Below are positions 1 to 13,559 of a DNA stretch of 64,000 bases, in pieces (the stretch's first letter is position 1; each line of letters begins with the position of its first letter). The stretch is from positions 21,948,001 to 22,012,000 of the forward strand of contig OY727097.1 in the NCBI GenBank assembly GCA_963402885.1, written 5' to 3'. Source of the DNA: Antedon bifida. Lineage: Eukaryota > Echinodermata > Crinoidea > Comatulida > Antedonidae. The translations under genes and the position numbers were made by a program. The notes below the pieces were generated by a model, which saw nothing but the letters and a program-made list of their open reading frames with translations, was not told where the DNA came from and searched no databases.

Positions 1-2854
1 CCTATACTTGTAAGTCTAGTGAAAGTTTGTAATGTAATTATATATTTTCTTTCTATCAAAAATTATTTCTGTTCTTATTGCTCAATCTATCATTAAATTT
101 ATTTCTTAATAAATCCACAAACATGATATAATAGGCTATTGGTTAAAGTTTAAAGACTGGAGTAGGCCTAAAGGATTAAAAAATAAATAAAAACTATACT
201 GTATGATTCCGCACTAAAGAAAGGAAGGAGACTGATTAAATGATTCTTTCCAGAAACCAAACGCCGAACGTTCATTAACATTATATGTAATAGATGCAGA
301 TCCTCATGAATGTGTCGATTAAGTACAATACAAGATCCATATACATATTATTTTCCACCTTCCATATGCTTTCCATATGCTACAAAGCTGCATTACTTGA
401 CGTATGGTATGGAATCTGGTTATTAATTTTTAATTCAATCACACACATACGGATAGTTTTTTCTTAGTAAAATATGCCATATTCAGTGTTTAATAAATTT
501 ACCGAACAATTATTAACAACATCTTTCAAATACAGCCCTTAAAATCAATAAATTCGTTAGCCTATTCTATGCTACGCCTAGTTAATTGTGATTTTAAACT
601 ATTCAATATGGTGTTACAGTATATTGTAATATATGCTGATTTAAAAAAGGCAACTTAATACTACCAGCCAAATGTATTTTACAACGTGCAATGTTCGAAT
701 AATTAATATTGTTCACCGTCGTACAGGATACAATTGTAGTCTAGTTAAGAATATTTATATTGCAAATGTGGTATTCTTGTATTGCTTATAGCTTTGGTTA
801 GGCCAAATGGATATGTTAGTTAAGGTATTCTTTTGGTTTCACAATGTTTTCGGGTTTATCCTAAGTTGTATCACAAATACTATTCCCAAAACATATTGTA
901 AAATGCCTTTCTATAATAATATTGAAGTTTAAATACATTTTAAGAAATGTACAATAATGTTATGTTTTACATTATATACTCAATTGCGATTAACAGTACA
1001 ATACAATAAACAATATGTAAAAATAAAATATATATTATATATATATTAAATATACTATAGTAATTATGCTATTATATAATAGTGAAAATTGTTTTACAGT
1101 ATTCAGGAAATAATAGGCCTACTGAATTAATTATTTAATCTTTTGTTGATAACCTTGCTGTTTACTATATTGTGTAAAGAAATATTGCTTTCTAAAAAAA
1201 TGTATTTTCACTCATGTAATACAATTATAGAATAATTAGTTGATTTAGATAAATAGAATTGGATAAGTACAACAAAACGCTATGTATAATATCTATTTTT
1301 TTTATAGAAAAGAGTGTAGGCCTATAAAGTGGTGTTTTAAGAAAGAACGTAATAGCAAAGAAAGATATAATAAATCAGAGTAAAATCAATACACAAATAA
1401 TACTGGCTATTCATTTCCCAAATGTCTTTCTAATATCTGATTATCGTCTCATGAGAATAGCTATTAGAGTTGGTTAATATATTATAGAACAATCACCATG
1501 CCTTATCTAGCCACAAATCTAATTGAACACGATAACACATGCGTAATTCGGTAGCATTTCTCTACAAAATAATAGCTTTTGAAGTCTAGAAATTAAGTTA
1601 TCATATTTATAAGGCCTAACCTGTATGTCATGTTATTAGGATTTGTTTATTACACTCATTTAACATTGTTACTAAAGTTAATACATGATGCTGCAACAGA
1701 AGGCGAACGCGACAGCTTAACATAAATTCGTTTTACAACAACGAACTCCATTCGAATAATACAGACATAGACATATAAATGAATTTCATAATTATCATTA
1801 AACCGACGCATTTGTGTCGGTAAAATCTAGTAATGTAGGCCTAAATGACTCAGGAAAAACAAGAAATAAATAAAATAATTGTTCAGTAAAGTTTCTGGTT
1901 CACATCTTATTCGTGATATTATATATATAATGTTATATATATAATGCAGACATAATTCTTAGCGTAAAATATGTTTTACAGATATAGGCCTAGGTCCATA
2001 AACTTACCAAAAAGCAAACATGAATATATATATATATATATTTGCACCAATTAAATTTCCATTGTGTGACCGAGGTTTTCTTTGGCATGGTTGGTAGAGA
2101 TACATAATTTACATATTATTATGTGTGCATCCGTATCCTCATAGAAAATTAGTGCTCATTAGAAGAGAGGTTGTGGCCTATTTTTACCTTTAACTGGAGG
2201 GGGTTTTGACATGGAGGATGATTATTCAATTGAAGGATACATGGGGCCTATATTTGGTCCGTTGATATACGAACGAGTTTCAAAACATCATAATTAAACA
2301 GCAGTATGAGGGCTATCAAAATGTAGGTTAAAAGAAGGAAAGGACAGAAAAAAGAAAAGACAGGAAGTAAAAATACGCCCTTAACACAACGCTACATAAT
2401 CATTCAAAAAACATTCAATGACAATAAAAATGCCGTCACAAAACATGAATATAAAAGACTATGGTGCATAAAATAAACGCAATAAAAGTAAGTGGTATTT
2501 TGTTTTTTTAATGTTTACAGAAAAGTAGCTATTTTATGGAATCTATTGTTAGCTCAGCTGGCGTTTTTATTGAAAGAGTGATATGATCGCTACGTAAACC
2601 ATATCGGATGTAATTTGATCAGTTGGCTAATGATGTTGGTCCCAGAAATAAAATAAAAATATAATATAGATTTTTACAGTACAGTACAATTTAAATACAG
2701 ACCGAGAATTGAATCAGGTGCATTTACAAGTATGGATAAACTCTCAACTGCCCAGTGATATCTAGAAATTTGTATTGAATGTTATTTCATATATTTTTAA
2801 TTAGAAAAATTCCACAATGAACGAATTATAATAGTATTTTTTATTTTTATATTG

Positions 2855-2935
2855 AACCATGTTCCATGAGGGTAGCTCATCCAGCAAAGCTGATCACTGG
2901 GGCCTTCGACAATACAATACAAACAGTACAAAAAT
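2855..2935 (-). mobile_element. possible LINE 3' end fragment
   Basis: On the minus strand this reads as a GC-richer segment following a repetitive ATTGT-type tail, in sharp contrast to the AT-rich surroundings. The arrangement of a compact unique end next to a short tandem tail resembles the 3' ends of non-LTR retrotransposons elsewhere in the window. There is no coding evidence, so it remains tentative. Confidence 0.25.
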
Positions 2936-5900
2936 ACATATTATTAACAGTATGTTTATTTGTAGCCTATAGTAGTTGGTCATAATCTATCTTCGACGTT
3001 ATTAAAATTAATCAATTTTGATTCTTTTAAAGATATAGTCAAAAGCAATGTTACTATTATCGAAAATATCCAATCAGCTAATAACACAATCACGGGTTTC
3101 AAGTGAAAGATTGACAAGTTGTAGCCAATTCAATTGAAAAGATATAACCTTACTGTCCCTTAATCATCTATTGTATAATGATTAAATCCGGCCTTCATTA
3201 ACCTTACGAGAATAATAATAAGACCTGAATGAAATTACCTAAGCAGGTCATTATTAATGTTTTCATTCCAATTTAAGACCACCAGCATGTAAGTAGTCTT
3301 TAACCACGTTGAACTTTAGTTAGAAGCGCTAAGAAGCTTATGTTTTGGGAGTTTGTAATTGAAATGAATCTATATTATGTAAATTGTACTTTTAAAATGT
3401 TGTGTAAGTTTTGTAGTAAAGTATTTTTGCAGTAAAATCACGTTCCTCGTATTGTGGTTTTTCAAGTGTTAGTAACTTTAGAGTCATGATGATTTTATGA
3501 GTAAGTTCATTACACTGACTGTCTCCTCGGGCCTACTCATTCTTTTCACAGTATTATACAAACATTCCAATAGTATTTTGACAAAAGAACTATTATCCAC
3601 AGACTACTGGTTTTCAATGGCCAGGATTGATGAAAGAATTCTGTGAAGGTGTTTTAATTTCGCTTCAGTCCTAATAAACCTCCACCACTTAACTGTGACT
3701 TTGAGGTAAACAAGAAAAAAACAATCCACAATCACTGATTTGATTTTATTTCCTACTGAACTCATGCTACAATTCAAAATAACTTTTTCGTAGACGAAGA
3801 GGTTGGGCTTTATTTCATTCAAGTTTCCCGGGGTCATGAAATATATCGCAATCTAAGCTTTTTGGAAGTAAGTTTGCTGAAACTGTGGATACCATGGACC
3901 TATGGGAAAGGGGTTGTGCAAACATAAAAAAAAAAAATTCTCAACCCTGGTGTACAAACACTAACTGTGAACCCTAAAGCGATAGATTATCAATTATACT
4001 TTTTTTTTAATCTGAGAGACTTTTCTTAATAAAAAAAATTGATCTGTAAGCAATATGATAATTAAATCCATTTTGGAAAAGGAAGCAGAGAAACTCTAAA
4101 TCATCTTAGAAAACGGAAAAGATGCGGAACTATAGGTAAATGAAAAATGCACAGAATTTCATAATCTGATGTGCTACCTAACAAACAACATAGGCCTAAT
4201 ATAAGGGGAGTAAATATTTGAAGAAGGCCTGAATATTAATTGAGATATACAGGAAGGAATGAAGTCTATGTCAATGTAGGAAAGTTTGCAAATGCATGGA
4301 AATTCGTTGAATGTGAAGAATATTATTTATTATTATTTTCTTGCTTATTATCAGTTTTGTTGTTTTATTTTTAGACATAGATAAACAATACTCGCTCGAC
4401 TCAATAGACTTCGCCAAAAACAATACGTCATATCTTTTCATAATGCGTGTTACAGTTATTAAATCACGCACTTTTATAATAAAAACGATATTGTGTATCA
4501 ACATAAAAAAAAGATCTTTAACAATAATTATTGGATGTCAAAGTCAATGACCCCCTGGCCCATTCAAAATGTGTACACAGTGCAATAAACCCATACATTG
4601 TGGTCTTTGTTATACCATCGATATTTAGGTTAAGTCGGCAAACAGGTAAATTCGGTTTTGCCGTGTATATTCTACGATACAATCAATGTTATATGGTTGC
4701 ACTTTGTTTTACTTATACAGTATATGATCGCATGTTAAGCACTAACTGGATTGTTTCTTCTGAACAGATAGTATAATACCGTAGACATATGTATCATTTA
4801 AGTATAAGGATGTAGGCCTATATTGTAATTAGATTGCTCCATTGCAAATTTCTTGTTTTTAAATGTATTATTTCAGTAGTTAAACGCATTCAAATAAAAA
4901 ATGTAACACTCGGGAAAGAGTTGAATAATTAATAGAATCAGATTCAGCAGTATTTTGTCCTTTAAATGAGCCTACGATAGTATGGTTTAATGTCAATTTA
5001 ATAGATCATATTTATAAAATAATAGGTGTATTCATACATTATACAGATATTTAAAACATTGTATATTCATTTAATATAATGCCCAAGTTTTATTCAAGAT
5101 TAATGTTTTTAAAGGTATAAGCGTGCTGTATCACATTATACAATAACCTTGTCATTGTCTTCAAAAGTTGTAAAAAATACGCATGACATTAAAAATAGAA
5201 ATGATCAACATTATACACCCAATAATAGTAAGTTTTATTCAAGTTTAATTTTTTTGTAAATGTGGTGAAACAGTCATTACAAACAGATTGTAATCGCGTG
5301 TTTCTACTATTTGAATAAAAGAGACATACTGTTTGATTTCGTTGTTGTTTTATAATTACAGTATTTTACTGCTTACAAAGTAAACAGACATTTCTAGAGA
5401 ACAACAGACGTATGTTAATTCACATATTATAAATATAATAAACACACATTTCACCGTGTATAGCATTAGTCTACACAGTGAAATTATAATATTATATACA
5501 CGTCGATTCTAAATAGGAATGGTTGCAATTGCTATTAATATTGATTATACATTTTGTCTAAAACTGAAACTAATTTACATTTTATTGTCGAGGCAAAAAC
5601 AACACGACTACCCTTATTCTTGTTGGTAATATCCTAATGATAATAAACTATCCAATCTAAATGACATTTAATAAAAAAAAATGAACGTTAATTATTTGAT
5701 TCCTCGGGCCAAACCCAACTAATTGAACTCACGGTTTCTTTGTTGTCTCAAATTATTCACTTTTTTATAGCCTTACTATAAAGACGGTAAAGAATATTAC
5801 AAAGAAGATATTATTGTATAATTTGAATTGAATTAGTCAATTTTTCTGTGATGGTATCGTGTTTTATTCAAGGTATTATAGACAATAGGACGCATTTAAA

Positions 5901-8747
5901 TTTATTTCAACAAATTCAAACATTAACACTGATAATATTTCCTTTTGGTCAATGCGTAATTGAATAACAATATATTTAAATATGTTGTAATGTGTAAGGT
6001 AGCAGCTTACATCTATAATATATTTGTATAATTGTTTTATATGGAGTAAAAAATACCATCTGAATTGTCAAGTTGATAATCAACGTAGTCTCGTTTTAAT
6101 TATCCCACGTTGTTACAAATTATAGGCCTATAATTGTGATTTCCAACAATTTCTAATGTTATGCTTTATTAGTGGAATTTTACTTGTTGATTGTTTTTCA
6201 AGATTCAGCAAGTAAATTGTATTTAGCATTAAGTGTGATTACACTGTCAACAAGTAATACGGTTAATCTCTATCTTAAGATTGGAATCATCAGCATTTAA
6301 ACTTCCAAGCTCAACCGATTAAGCTGTGGGCTTAACTGATCTAATTCCTCAGATAATCCATATTAATAGTTTCTGAACGTTCTCTATGGTTCAGGGAATC
6401 AACAAGTACATTCTGAATGTTACTATACGAATCCACACGTTTAACGTGAAGAAACATTATAATAAAAAATATCAATTTTGTTATCAATATAGGCCTACTT
6501 GAATTTAGATTATTAGGCCTACATAATATTCGGCTTTTCGCGTAAGGCTTATAGAATTAAAATATTCCTAGAAAAATGATAATTAATAATAGGCCTATTA
6601 ATATACCTTCGCTTCACTGTAAATTGCGGTTAAGTTCCATTGAATTATTTTATCTTTTCATTTCATAGGCCTATTCTTGTTTACGTAAGTCACGTAGAAA
6701 TTACATATTGAAAACTATATTGTTATTATTAATAGGCATGGTATAACATAAACACACCTAACGAATATTGATGATTTTGACCTGTCCTGGATTGTTGAAG
6801 CATGGCGTTTAATAGTTTCGTAGGCCTACATTTAAATAATCTCGTAGTATAGAACTCATAATTTTACTTTCAATCTATCTACATTCTTTTTTCTACTTTT
6901 TCACTTATTGTTTCTATTTCAAAACGGGACTTTAATAGGCCAGTCGGAAGTGCTAACATATTATTTTGATATTAGTTCATATTCAAATGTCATTGACGAA
7001 ATTATGCCTTATTCAGAAGACCAGGCACACTACATCAATCGAATCATAGTAATTAATCAATTACACTTTTTAAGGAGCAGAAATGGAAACAAAGTGGCCC
7101 TTTGGTACATTTTGTGATTGATGAAATGAAACATGGATAAAATACTGGTTAGCACAATTTTAATTTCACCAAAGCCATTTTATACGTTTAGTGTTCATTT
7201 TAACAACTATAATAATTTTTAGTGTTCATTTTTAGAATATTAGATGAGGTTTCAGCTCGTGTGAAATTTAACTTATGTGAGTGTTGTAAATAAAAAAAAT
7301 TAACAATGAAAACAAGTCTATACTTAATCTTTACAGAAACACAATTTTTACGATCCTGTAATACTGCACTCGTAATACTGGCAACTTAATTTCTAATATA
7401 CAATAGGTCATATTTTGTTTAGAGGGCGGTACAGTCAAAACCAATATACCCATGCACCTAACTCGGAAAATAATAATGAAAAGTACTAAAGGTTTATATT
7501 AATATTTAATACTAAATGAATATTAATAAACACTACAATAAAATTAGTTTAAATTTGCAGCCTACTTTACCTCACATTTTTGCGTATTACCTTCTTTATT
7601 TAGATTTCGATATGCATGGAAGTCTAATACAAATCAAGTGATGATTTACTTTTCATTCATCGAAATCATCATTTCACATAATACGACGTAGATATATTAT
7701 ATTTATTTTGGAGAAAAAATCATCAAATACTGTTTGTATGAACTTACTAAAATATCCCTCAAACGAATACAAAGCTTACCCGATTGTATTGCCTTTCGGG
7801 AAGTCTATTAAGGTTAAATATTTAGATCTATTATAATTATTTTAAAACTACTAAACCATCCCCACTGATATTTTCTTTAATATAAAACACGATCTATACC
7901 AAACACGTGGTTAGAAATCGTTATGAAAATTAACTTTGATAAAAACGACCATGAAAAAAAAAACAACGTTGAACAGAAGACAAATTTCTCACACATTGCA
8001 TGATTTAGAATATTAATAAAGATGTTAGCTCGTCACACAAAGCATGGTAGCAAACGTAAGGCCACTAAGGTCACTTTTCGCAATTACAATCGCTTATTAG
8101 GTCTCTCAGATAGAGAAGACTGGCTTTTTTATGCACTTGTTGGTAATTATAAGCATGTTCGATGAGTCTACGAGGTGCTTAACGCCGCGCAATTTATCTC
8201 ATTAAGCGACGTTCGTTCGGTTTTGAGATGGCCTCTGGTCACGTGTGCACATTTTACGAAGAAAATGAAAGCTTAATGAATTATTACACCCCTTGTAATT
8301 GGCCAGTTTCTGGTGGTAGAATCATTATCGTTTTCACTCAGAAGTCAATATATATATATATAAATAGACTAATGATTATGTTTACTTCGTTATTGAGTCT
8401 TGGATAAACTATCAACACTAAAAAAAGTCATAAGTTGGTGAAATATGTTAAGTTTTTTATTTAACGTTTTGGTTAGTTCGTATAGCATGTATTTCGATCA
8501 TTAGACAGCAAATGCTTAATCAGTGCATTAAATATATACGTTTAAACGAAGCTCGACTCGAAGTGGCCCACTTATAACAAACGAAACAAACTTGATATAA
8601 AAACAAAATCCATTCAGTTTAAAATATTAACGATACAGTATTACCGAACAGTAAACGGTACCGTTTTCGTGTCATAGAAAAATCATGTTATCCTTCAGGA
8701 ATTGAACTTATAACTGTGGAATTGCAAAGTCTAGAAAAAACATATAC

Positions 8748-8790
8748 CTTTACAATAAAATTTAAAAATTAAATTTTATTGTAAAGTTAT
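8748..8790. repeat. AT-rich hairpin
   Basis: The arms CTTTACAATAAAATTT and AAATTTTATTGTAAAG face each other around a very short AT centre. A second inverted pair, CATATACCTTT and AAAGGTATATG, lies just outside and continues to about 8848. The nested symmetry suggests a small foldback element or MITE remnant. Confidence 0.5.
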
Positions 8791-9289
8791 ATAGTAAGCG
8801 TCTATTAATTTGTAAAAAACATATAGTTGGGTATATTAAAGGTATATGACAGCGCACACGTGTGTTACTAATTGATTTCAAAAATCTATCTTTGTTTTAA
8901 AATAAAATTGGTTATTTTTAATATCAATGAAATATCATCATGTTGCTATTGTACGAAATAATCGTTTGAACTTTGCAAGACCTAGCTGCAAAAGGTGGCG
9001 CTCTTCTGAAAAACATTTAAGTCATACTTGTGAGTTTTAAAAGGTAATAGATAAAGCATGGAGGTAAAGTAAAGTTTGTGGTTGTGAGCATGTTTTCATT
9101 TGTCCATATTGTGAGTAATGGTAGTAACATTTGTGATAAAATGTGGTAGTGGTGGTGATGATGAATGTCGTCATGTTGTACCTGATAACGACAGTAGTTG
9201 TGGTAATAGAAACGATTGTGATGGCTAAGGTGACGAATGTGTTGATTGTGATCAGGTAAACTAGTATGGTGATTGTGAGGGTGGTGGTG

Positions 9290-9965
9290 ATGATGGTGTT
9301 TAGTGGTGGTGACGAGTTGTGGTAGTCTGCAACCTTGATGTAAGTTTGATGGTTATGGTGATGATGATGGTGTTTAGTGATGATGTTGATGGTGACGAGG
9401 TGTGGTACTCTGCAGCGTTGATGTAAGTTTGGTGGTTATGGTGATAATGATGGTGTTTAGTGGCGATGTTGATGGTGACGAGGTGTGGTAGTCTGCAACC
9501 TTGATGTAAGTTTGATGGTTATGGTGATAATGATGGTGTTTAGTGATGATGTTGATGGTGACGAGGTGTGGTAGTCTGCAACCTTGATGTACGTTTGGTG
9601 GTTATGGTGATAATGATGGTGTTTAGTGATGATGTTGATGGTGACGAGGTGTGGTAGTTTGCAACCTTGATGTAAATTTGGTGGTTATGGGTGATAATGA
9701 TGGTGTTTAGTGATGATGTTGATGGTGACGAGGTGTGGTAATCTGCAACCTTGATGTAAGTTTGGTGGTTATGGTGATAATGATGGTGTTTAGTGATGAT
9801 GTTGATGGTGACGAGGTGTGGTAACCTGCAACCTTGATGCAAGTTTGGTGGCTATGGTGATGATGATGGTGTTTAGTGATGATGTTGATGGTGACGAGGT
9901 GTGGTATTCTGCAACCTTGATGTAAGTTTGGTGGTTATGGTGATAATGATGGTGTTTAGTAGCGA
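9290..9965. repeat. 83-bp minisatellite, about 8 copies
   Basis: The marker hexamer GTTTAG recurs at 9372, 9455, 9538, 9621, 9705, 9788, 9871 and 9954, which gives an 83-bp period with one 84-bp unit. Each unit carries GGTGATAATGATGG, GACGAGGTGTGGTA and TGCAACCTTGATGTAAG. Units differ by a few substitutions. Because 83 is not divisible by three, the apparent His- and Thr-rich minus-strand frame over it is an artefact. Flanks from about 9100 to 10310 are decayed GGT/GAT-rich sequence, as if the array grew from a trinucleotide-like seed. Confidence 0.9.
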
Positions 9966-10369
9966 TGTCAATGGTAATGGAACATTTAAAATGTTAAGGT
10001 TAATATATAGTGGAATTAATGACGTTTTTTTTATATGGCTCCTGTGATGTTGGTTGCAAGTTTAATGTTGTTAGTGGTAGCGGTATCGATGGCATTTATA
10101 TGATGATGCTTGCCACAGTTATGTTGATGATAATGTAATGTCGTCTATTGATGGTCTTGTGATAATTTAGTTGTTTTTTAGTGGTGGTTGTGATAGTGAT
10201 GGTGTTGATAGTGAGGAAGCTTGCTATTTTAATGTTGATTGTATGTATGGTGATAATAGAGTGATGGTGATGATGATGAGGGCTGCCAATTCAATATAGT
10301 GCTGGTATTGATGGACGAATAATATATGGTAAGTAGTCAATGGATGATTGTGATATTGGATGTTCCGGA

Positions 10370-11455
10370 TTCCGGTTTTAATGGTAGGCTAGGTTTGACG
10401 ATGCTACGTTTTATGCTGGTTACAGAGAGGTGTAATAAGGCGAAGGCTAGAGGGCGTAAAAGATTTTTTAACCGATAGGTTTGATTAAATAATGTTATAT
10501 CTGATCAGATAGTATGTAATACTGGTGCCTAACAAGGCTGTGCTCTTTCACCTACTTTTTTCACTATATATGCCAATGATTTTCAATGTAAACCTAATGA
10601 TATAGCTTTACCATTAAATATGCTGATGTGTCAAATAATGATACTACTGAATATAAAAATAATGTTGAATCATTTGTTATACGGTGTCAAGATAATTATC
10701 TAACTATTGATGTTAAGAAAACAAAAGAACTGATTATTGACTTTAGAAAGATTATAGCGGGGCATGAAACTTTAACTATTTTTAACGATGAAGTAGATAT
10801 TGCTACCCAACATAAATACCTTGGTATATGTTTAGATGATAAGCTAAACTGGAATCGTAATACAAAAGTATATATTCTAAGTGCAATCAAAGGTTATAGT
10901 TTATCAGGCGAATGAAGAAATTTAATGTTGATAGAGATATTTTATGTTGATAGAGATATTTTATATTTATTTTATCGATATGTTATACAATCTGTTGTAC
11001 ATTTTTGCTGTACAGTATGGTTTAATGGGCTGACGAACAAAACACTTTATAAATTTGAGAAAATAATTAAAGCAGCTAGCAACATAATTGGTATCACTGT
11101 TACATTAGAAGAAATTGCCACATAAGCCGTTAAAAAATGGAAGTTATTATTGTAAAGGAAAGCCATCCACTCAACAAATATGTTGTCTTTAACAGAAGTG
11201 GTAGAATTCGCTTCCCTGTGATGAAAACTAATAGATTACAAATTCTTTTCTTCCATCTGCTATAAGGCTTTTTAATGAAAATTAAAAGTTAAAGTTGTCA
11301 GGTGAACATACTTTTATCCAATTGTTATATTACACTGTTTTCTACATTTGTATGATATTTTTACTACTGCCATGTTTTAACCTTTTTATGTATTTTTTTT
11401 AAAGTTTCGAACCAGAGTGTTTGACGGAATAAAATAATTGAATTGAATTGAAAAT
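10370..11455 (+). mobile_element. decayed non-LTR retrotransposon, RT 3' half
   Basis: Broken frames at 10628-10915 and 10925-11125 read as the C-terminal part of a LINE reverse transcriptase. They show a DNYL-T-ID-V-KKTKELI-IDFRK block, KYLGICLDDKLNWN, and a thumb-like segment with WFNGL, FEKIIKAASNIIG. After that comes the common terminal block with a HPLN core, RSGR and KTNR (about 11165-11270), in more than one frame. The element ends near 11455 in a short AATTG-type tandem tail. It has stop codons and frameshifts and is 5' truncated, so it is dead. The clade cannot be fixed by eye; CR1, L2 or Rex1-like are candidates. Confidence 0.8.
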
Positions 11456-13182
11456 ATATTCATGAAATTAAATAAAATATGACTATTGGTTTAGTTTTGA
11501 GTTTGCATTTGTTTTCCCTGACATCATATGCAAATTAGGAATGTGCAATGTTTCTAATCTAATACTTTACCATCTTATCACAATTGTGTGTCTAACTGTC
11601 CTTGATTTTTTTCATTTTTCAAACTTATCATTTAAAGTAAATGGACTTTAAATTAAACATAATATAACTCCAACTCTGTTTGTGAAGGCAAAATGTCAGT
11701 AGCAGTGTTAACGGTGTACTTGAGACGTGAAGTGTGTCCGGAAACAATGATCTTAAAGTCTCTAAGATGTTGACGAACCGTTCGCTAAAGCACTTACACA
11801 AAAAACGCGAAAATATCAAAACTCGTTTACGTCGAGATTGAGTTACTAATGAGGCGATCAAAAAAAGCACTTACATGAACCGGTGAGAAATTATTGCTTC
11901 CAATATGAAAATAATTCGCGTTAAAGTCAACGAGAAAATGCAGGAAACTCGCAAATGAACGGTTTTACATTTCGCCCACTAGCGCCGAAATCTAATTTTC
12001 CAGGAGCTGTGTAAATGATTAATGAACATATCAATCGACGCCTTATTAATTTAGCAACCATTAGCGCAACGGGATTCGAAAATTAGACATAATTTGCGAG
12101 TAACGTGATGTTATTACGTTAAAGAAAATAAAAACATCAATACATGACTCCAATAAAACGATTCGTCACAGCAACATTGAAGTTAATAATAATCGAATGA
12201 CAAGTTTAAGATGTAATGTAGTACATTATATAGTTCTGATGTAACGGTGGTAATTTTTTTTTGTAAGAAATTGCTACAATGCATGAGTTTAATTTTCAAA
12301 TGACATTATACTTTCTTTTTTTAATAAAAAAAATCGAATTTAATAGTTAATATGCCTTAAATGTATTCTGTATTGCACAAAATGCATAGATATTTTAATT
12401 ATTATTTAAATAAGGTTTTTACATTCAGTTGGCAACAGTAATCATGCATGATGCAATAGTATCAGAATAAACAACAATTGATAAGCATGGGCACATAGGG
12501 TTTCTTTTTAAAAACAAGAAATATTTTATACAAATTATTCGATATCTGATATAGTTTTGACCATCGAAACATGGATTAATGAATTCATGATCGAAACAAC
12601 ATGCTTAGTTTGTTTATAATGTCTTTCTCATAAGTATATTAAATGTAGTTTATATCCTAACTTGCCAAGCAAGATAATTTAAAAAAAAAATCAATTGAAG
12701 AAAGTTTGTCTATGTCTAAATGGTGGAGATGATTTTAATCCAGTATTTAGGCTAGTTTCTCTATTCTATTTCATTAAGATTTTATTTAAAAAAATATATA
12801 AAAATTAAATAATAATTAATTAATAGTAATATAATTAAATGGACAGGAAAACATTACGGTACCTAATCGGAAGTCGAAGTGTATGTCAATGCAAGTAAAA
12901 CAAACATACACGGTGGCAATTAACGAACTCACAATACAAATAAAACGCATACACGTTATGGCTTAAAAAGTTATATGAATGTGCTGGATATAGTAATGCG
13001 TTTCCTATTCGAAGTAACAATCACAGAGATGCTCAGAAAAAATAGCCATAATGCCCTGAAATGTCTAAATATTGGACGGGAGGGTGGGGCAAAATTGTTC
13101 TTAGCTTGATGTAAACGTGTTAACGGAGAAGGGGTATTTGATCACGAATATTATATAATTTCATAAGAACATGTATTCTTTT
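11456..13182. other. intergenic, no gene seen
   Basis: Mostly AT-rich. The interval 11880-12090 is more complex and contains ATTAG/TAAT-type motifs, so it could be a conserved non-coding element, but I see no coding potential. The minus-strand frame at 11628-11870 has no supporting splice sites or family resemblance. Confidence 0.5.
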
Positions 13183-13333
13183 TAAAGCTTCCCCACTAGA
13201 GCGAAACGTCAGAACGAAATCTGAGTTGACCATGACAGACAACAGACCGAATAATCCATCGCTTGTGATTGGTCAGATCATTAGCGCTGCGTTTATACGT
13301 TCTTGCGTTGCGTCCAAGAGGAGACAAGCTGTA
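13183..13333. mobile_element. diverged MITE copy, GCTTGGTTCCCACT family
   Basis: It begins with AAAGCTTCCCCACTAGAGCG, close to the left end of the intact element at 13353. It shares the internal block CATCGCTTGTGATTGGTCA and TTCTTGCGTTGCGTCC. The right terminal repeat is missing or eroded, and it abuts the next copy after about 20 bp. Confidence 0.55.
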
Positions 13334-13352
13334 AGAAGAATATATATGAATT

Positions 13353-13536
13353 AAAGCTTGGTTCCCACTAGAACGTAACGCAAGGACGTAAACGCAACGT
13401 AAGCGTTTTAGCCAATGACAAGCGAAGTTATAGACAGTTAGCAATCACAAGCGAATAAGCCATCGCTTGTGATTGGTCAATTCACTTGCGTTGCGTTACG
13501 TCCTTGCGTTGCGTCGCTAGTGGGAACCACGCTTTA
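13353..13536. mobile_element. MITE with terminal inverted repeats
   Basis: The left end AAGCTTGGTTCCCACTAG mirrors the right end CTAGTGGGAACCACGCTT, and both ends sit next to TA. Subterminal blocks are also inverted: ACGCAAGGACGTAAACGCAA against TTGCGTTACGTCCTTGCGTT. The core repeats AATCACAAGCGA and TCGCTTGTGATT as a palindrome and holds CCAAT boxes in both orientations. There is no coding capacity. A TA target and strong foldback structure suggest a non-autonomous DNA transposon. A third copy lies in the secreted-protein gene at 38022. Confidence 0.8.
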
Positions 13537-13559
13537 GGGATGATAGTACGTAGGTCTAG

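Larger units (their letters stand above)
1..9099. other. AT-rich intergenic DNA, no supported gene
   Basis: No open frame here has splice sites or a composition suggesting a gene. The small frame at 6908-7117 stands alone and resembles nothing I know. The stretch holds short (TA)n tracts near 1915-1960, 2024-2041 and 8347-8362, many TAGGCCTA octamers, a possible LINE 3' end near 2855-2935, a near-perfect AT hairpin near 8750-8790, and a more complex, GC-richer island at about 8000-8340. Confidence 0.6.

Noticed and set aside
6908-7117. 69-codon frame in the upstream desert
   Set aside because: Isolated, no recognisable motif, no splice partners.
9540-9842. 100-codon His/Thr-rich minus-strand frame
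   Set aside because: It is produced by the 83-bp minisatellite, whose period is not a multiple of three.
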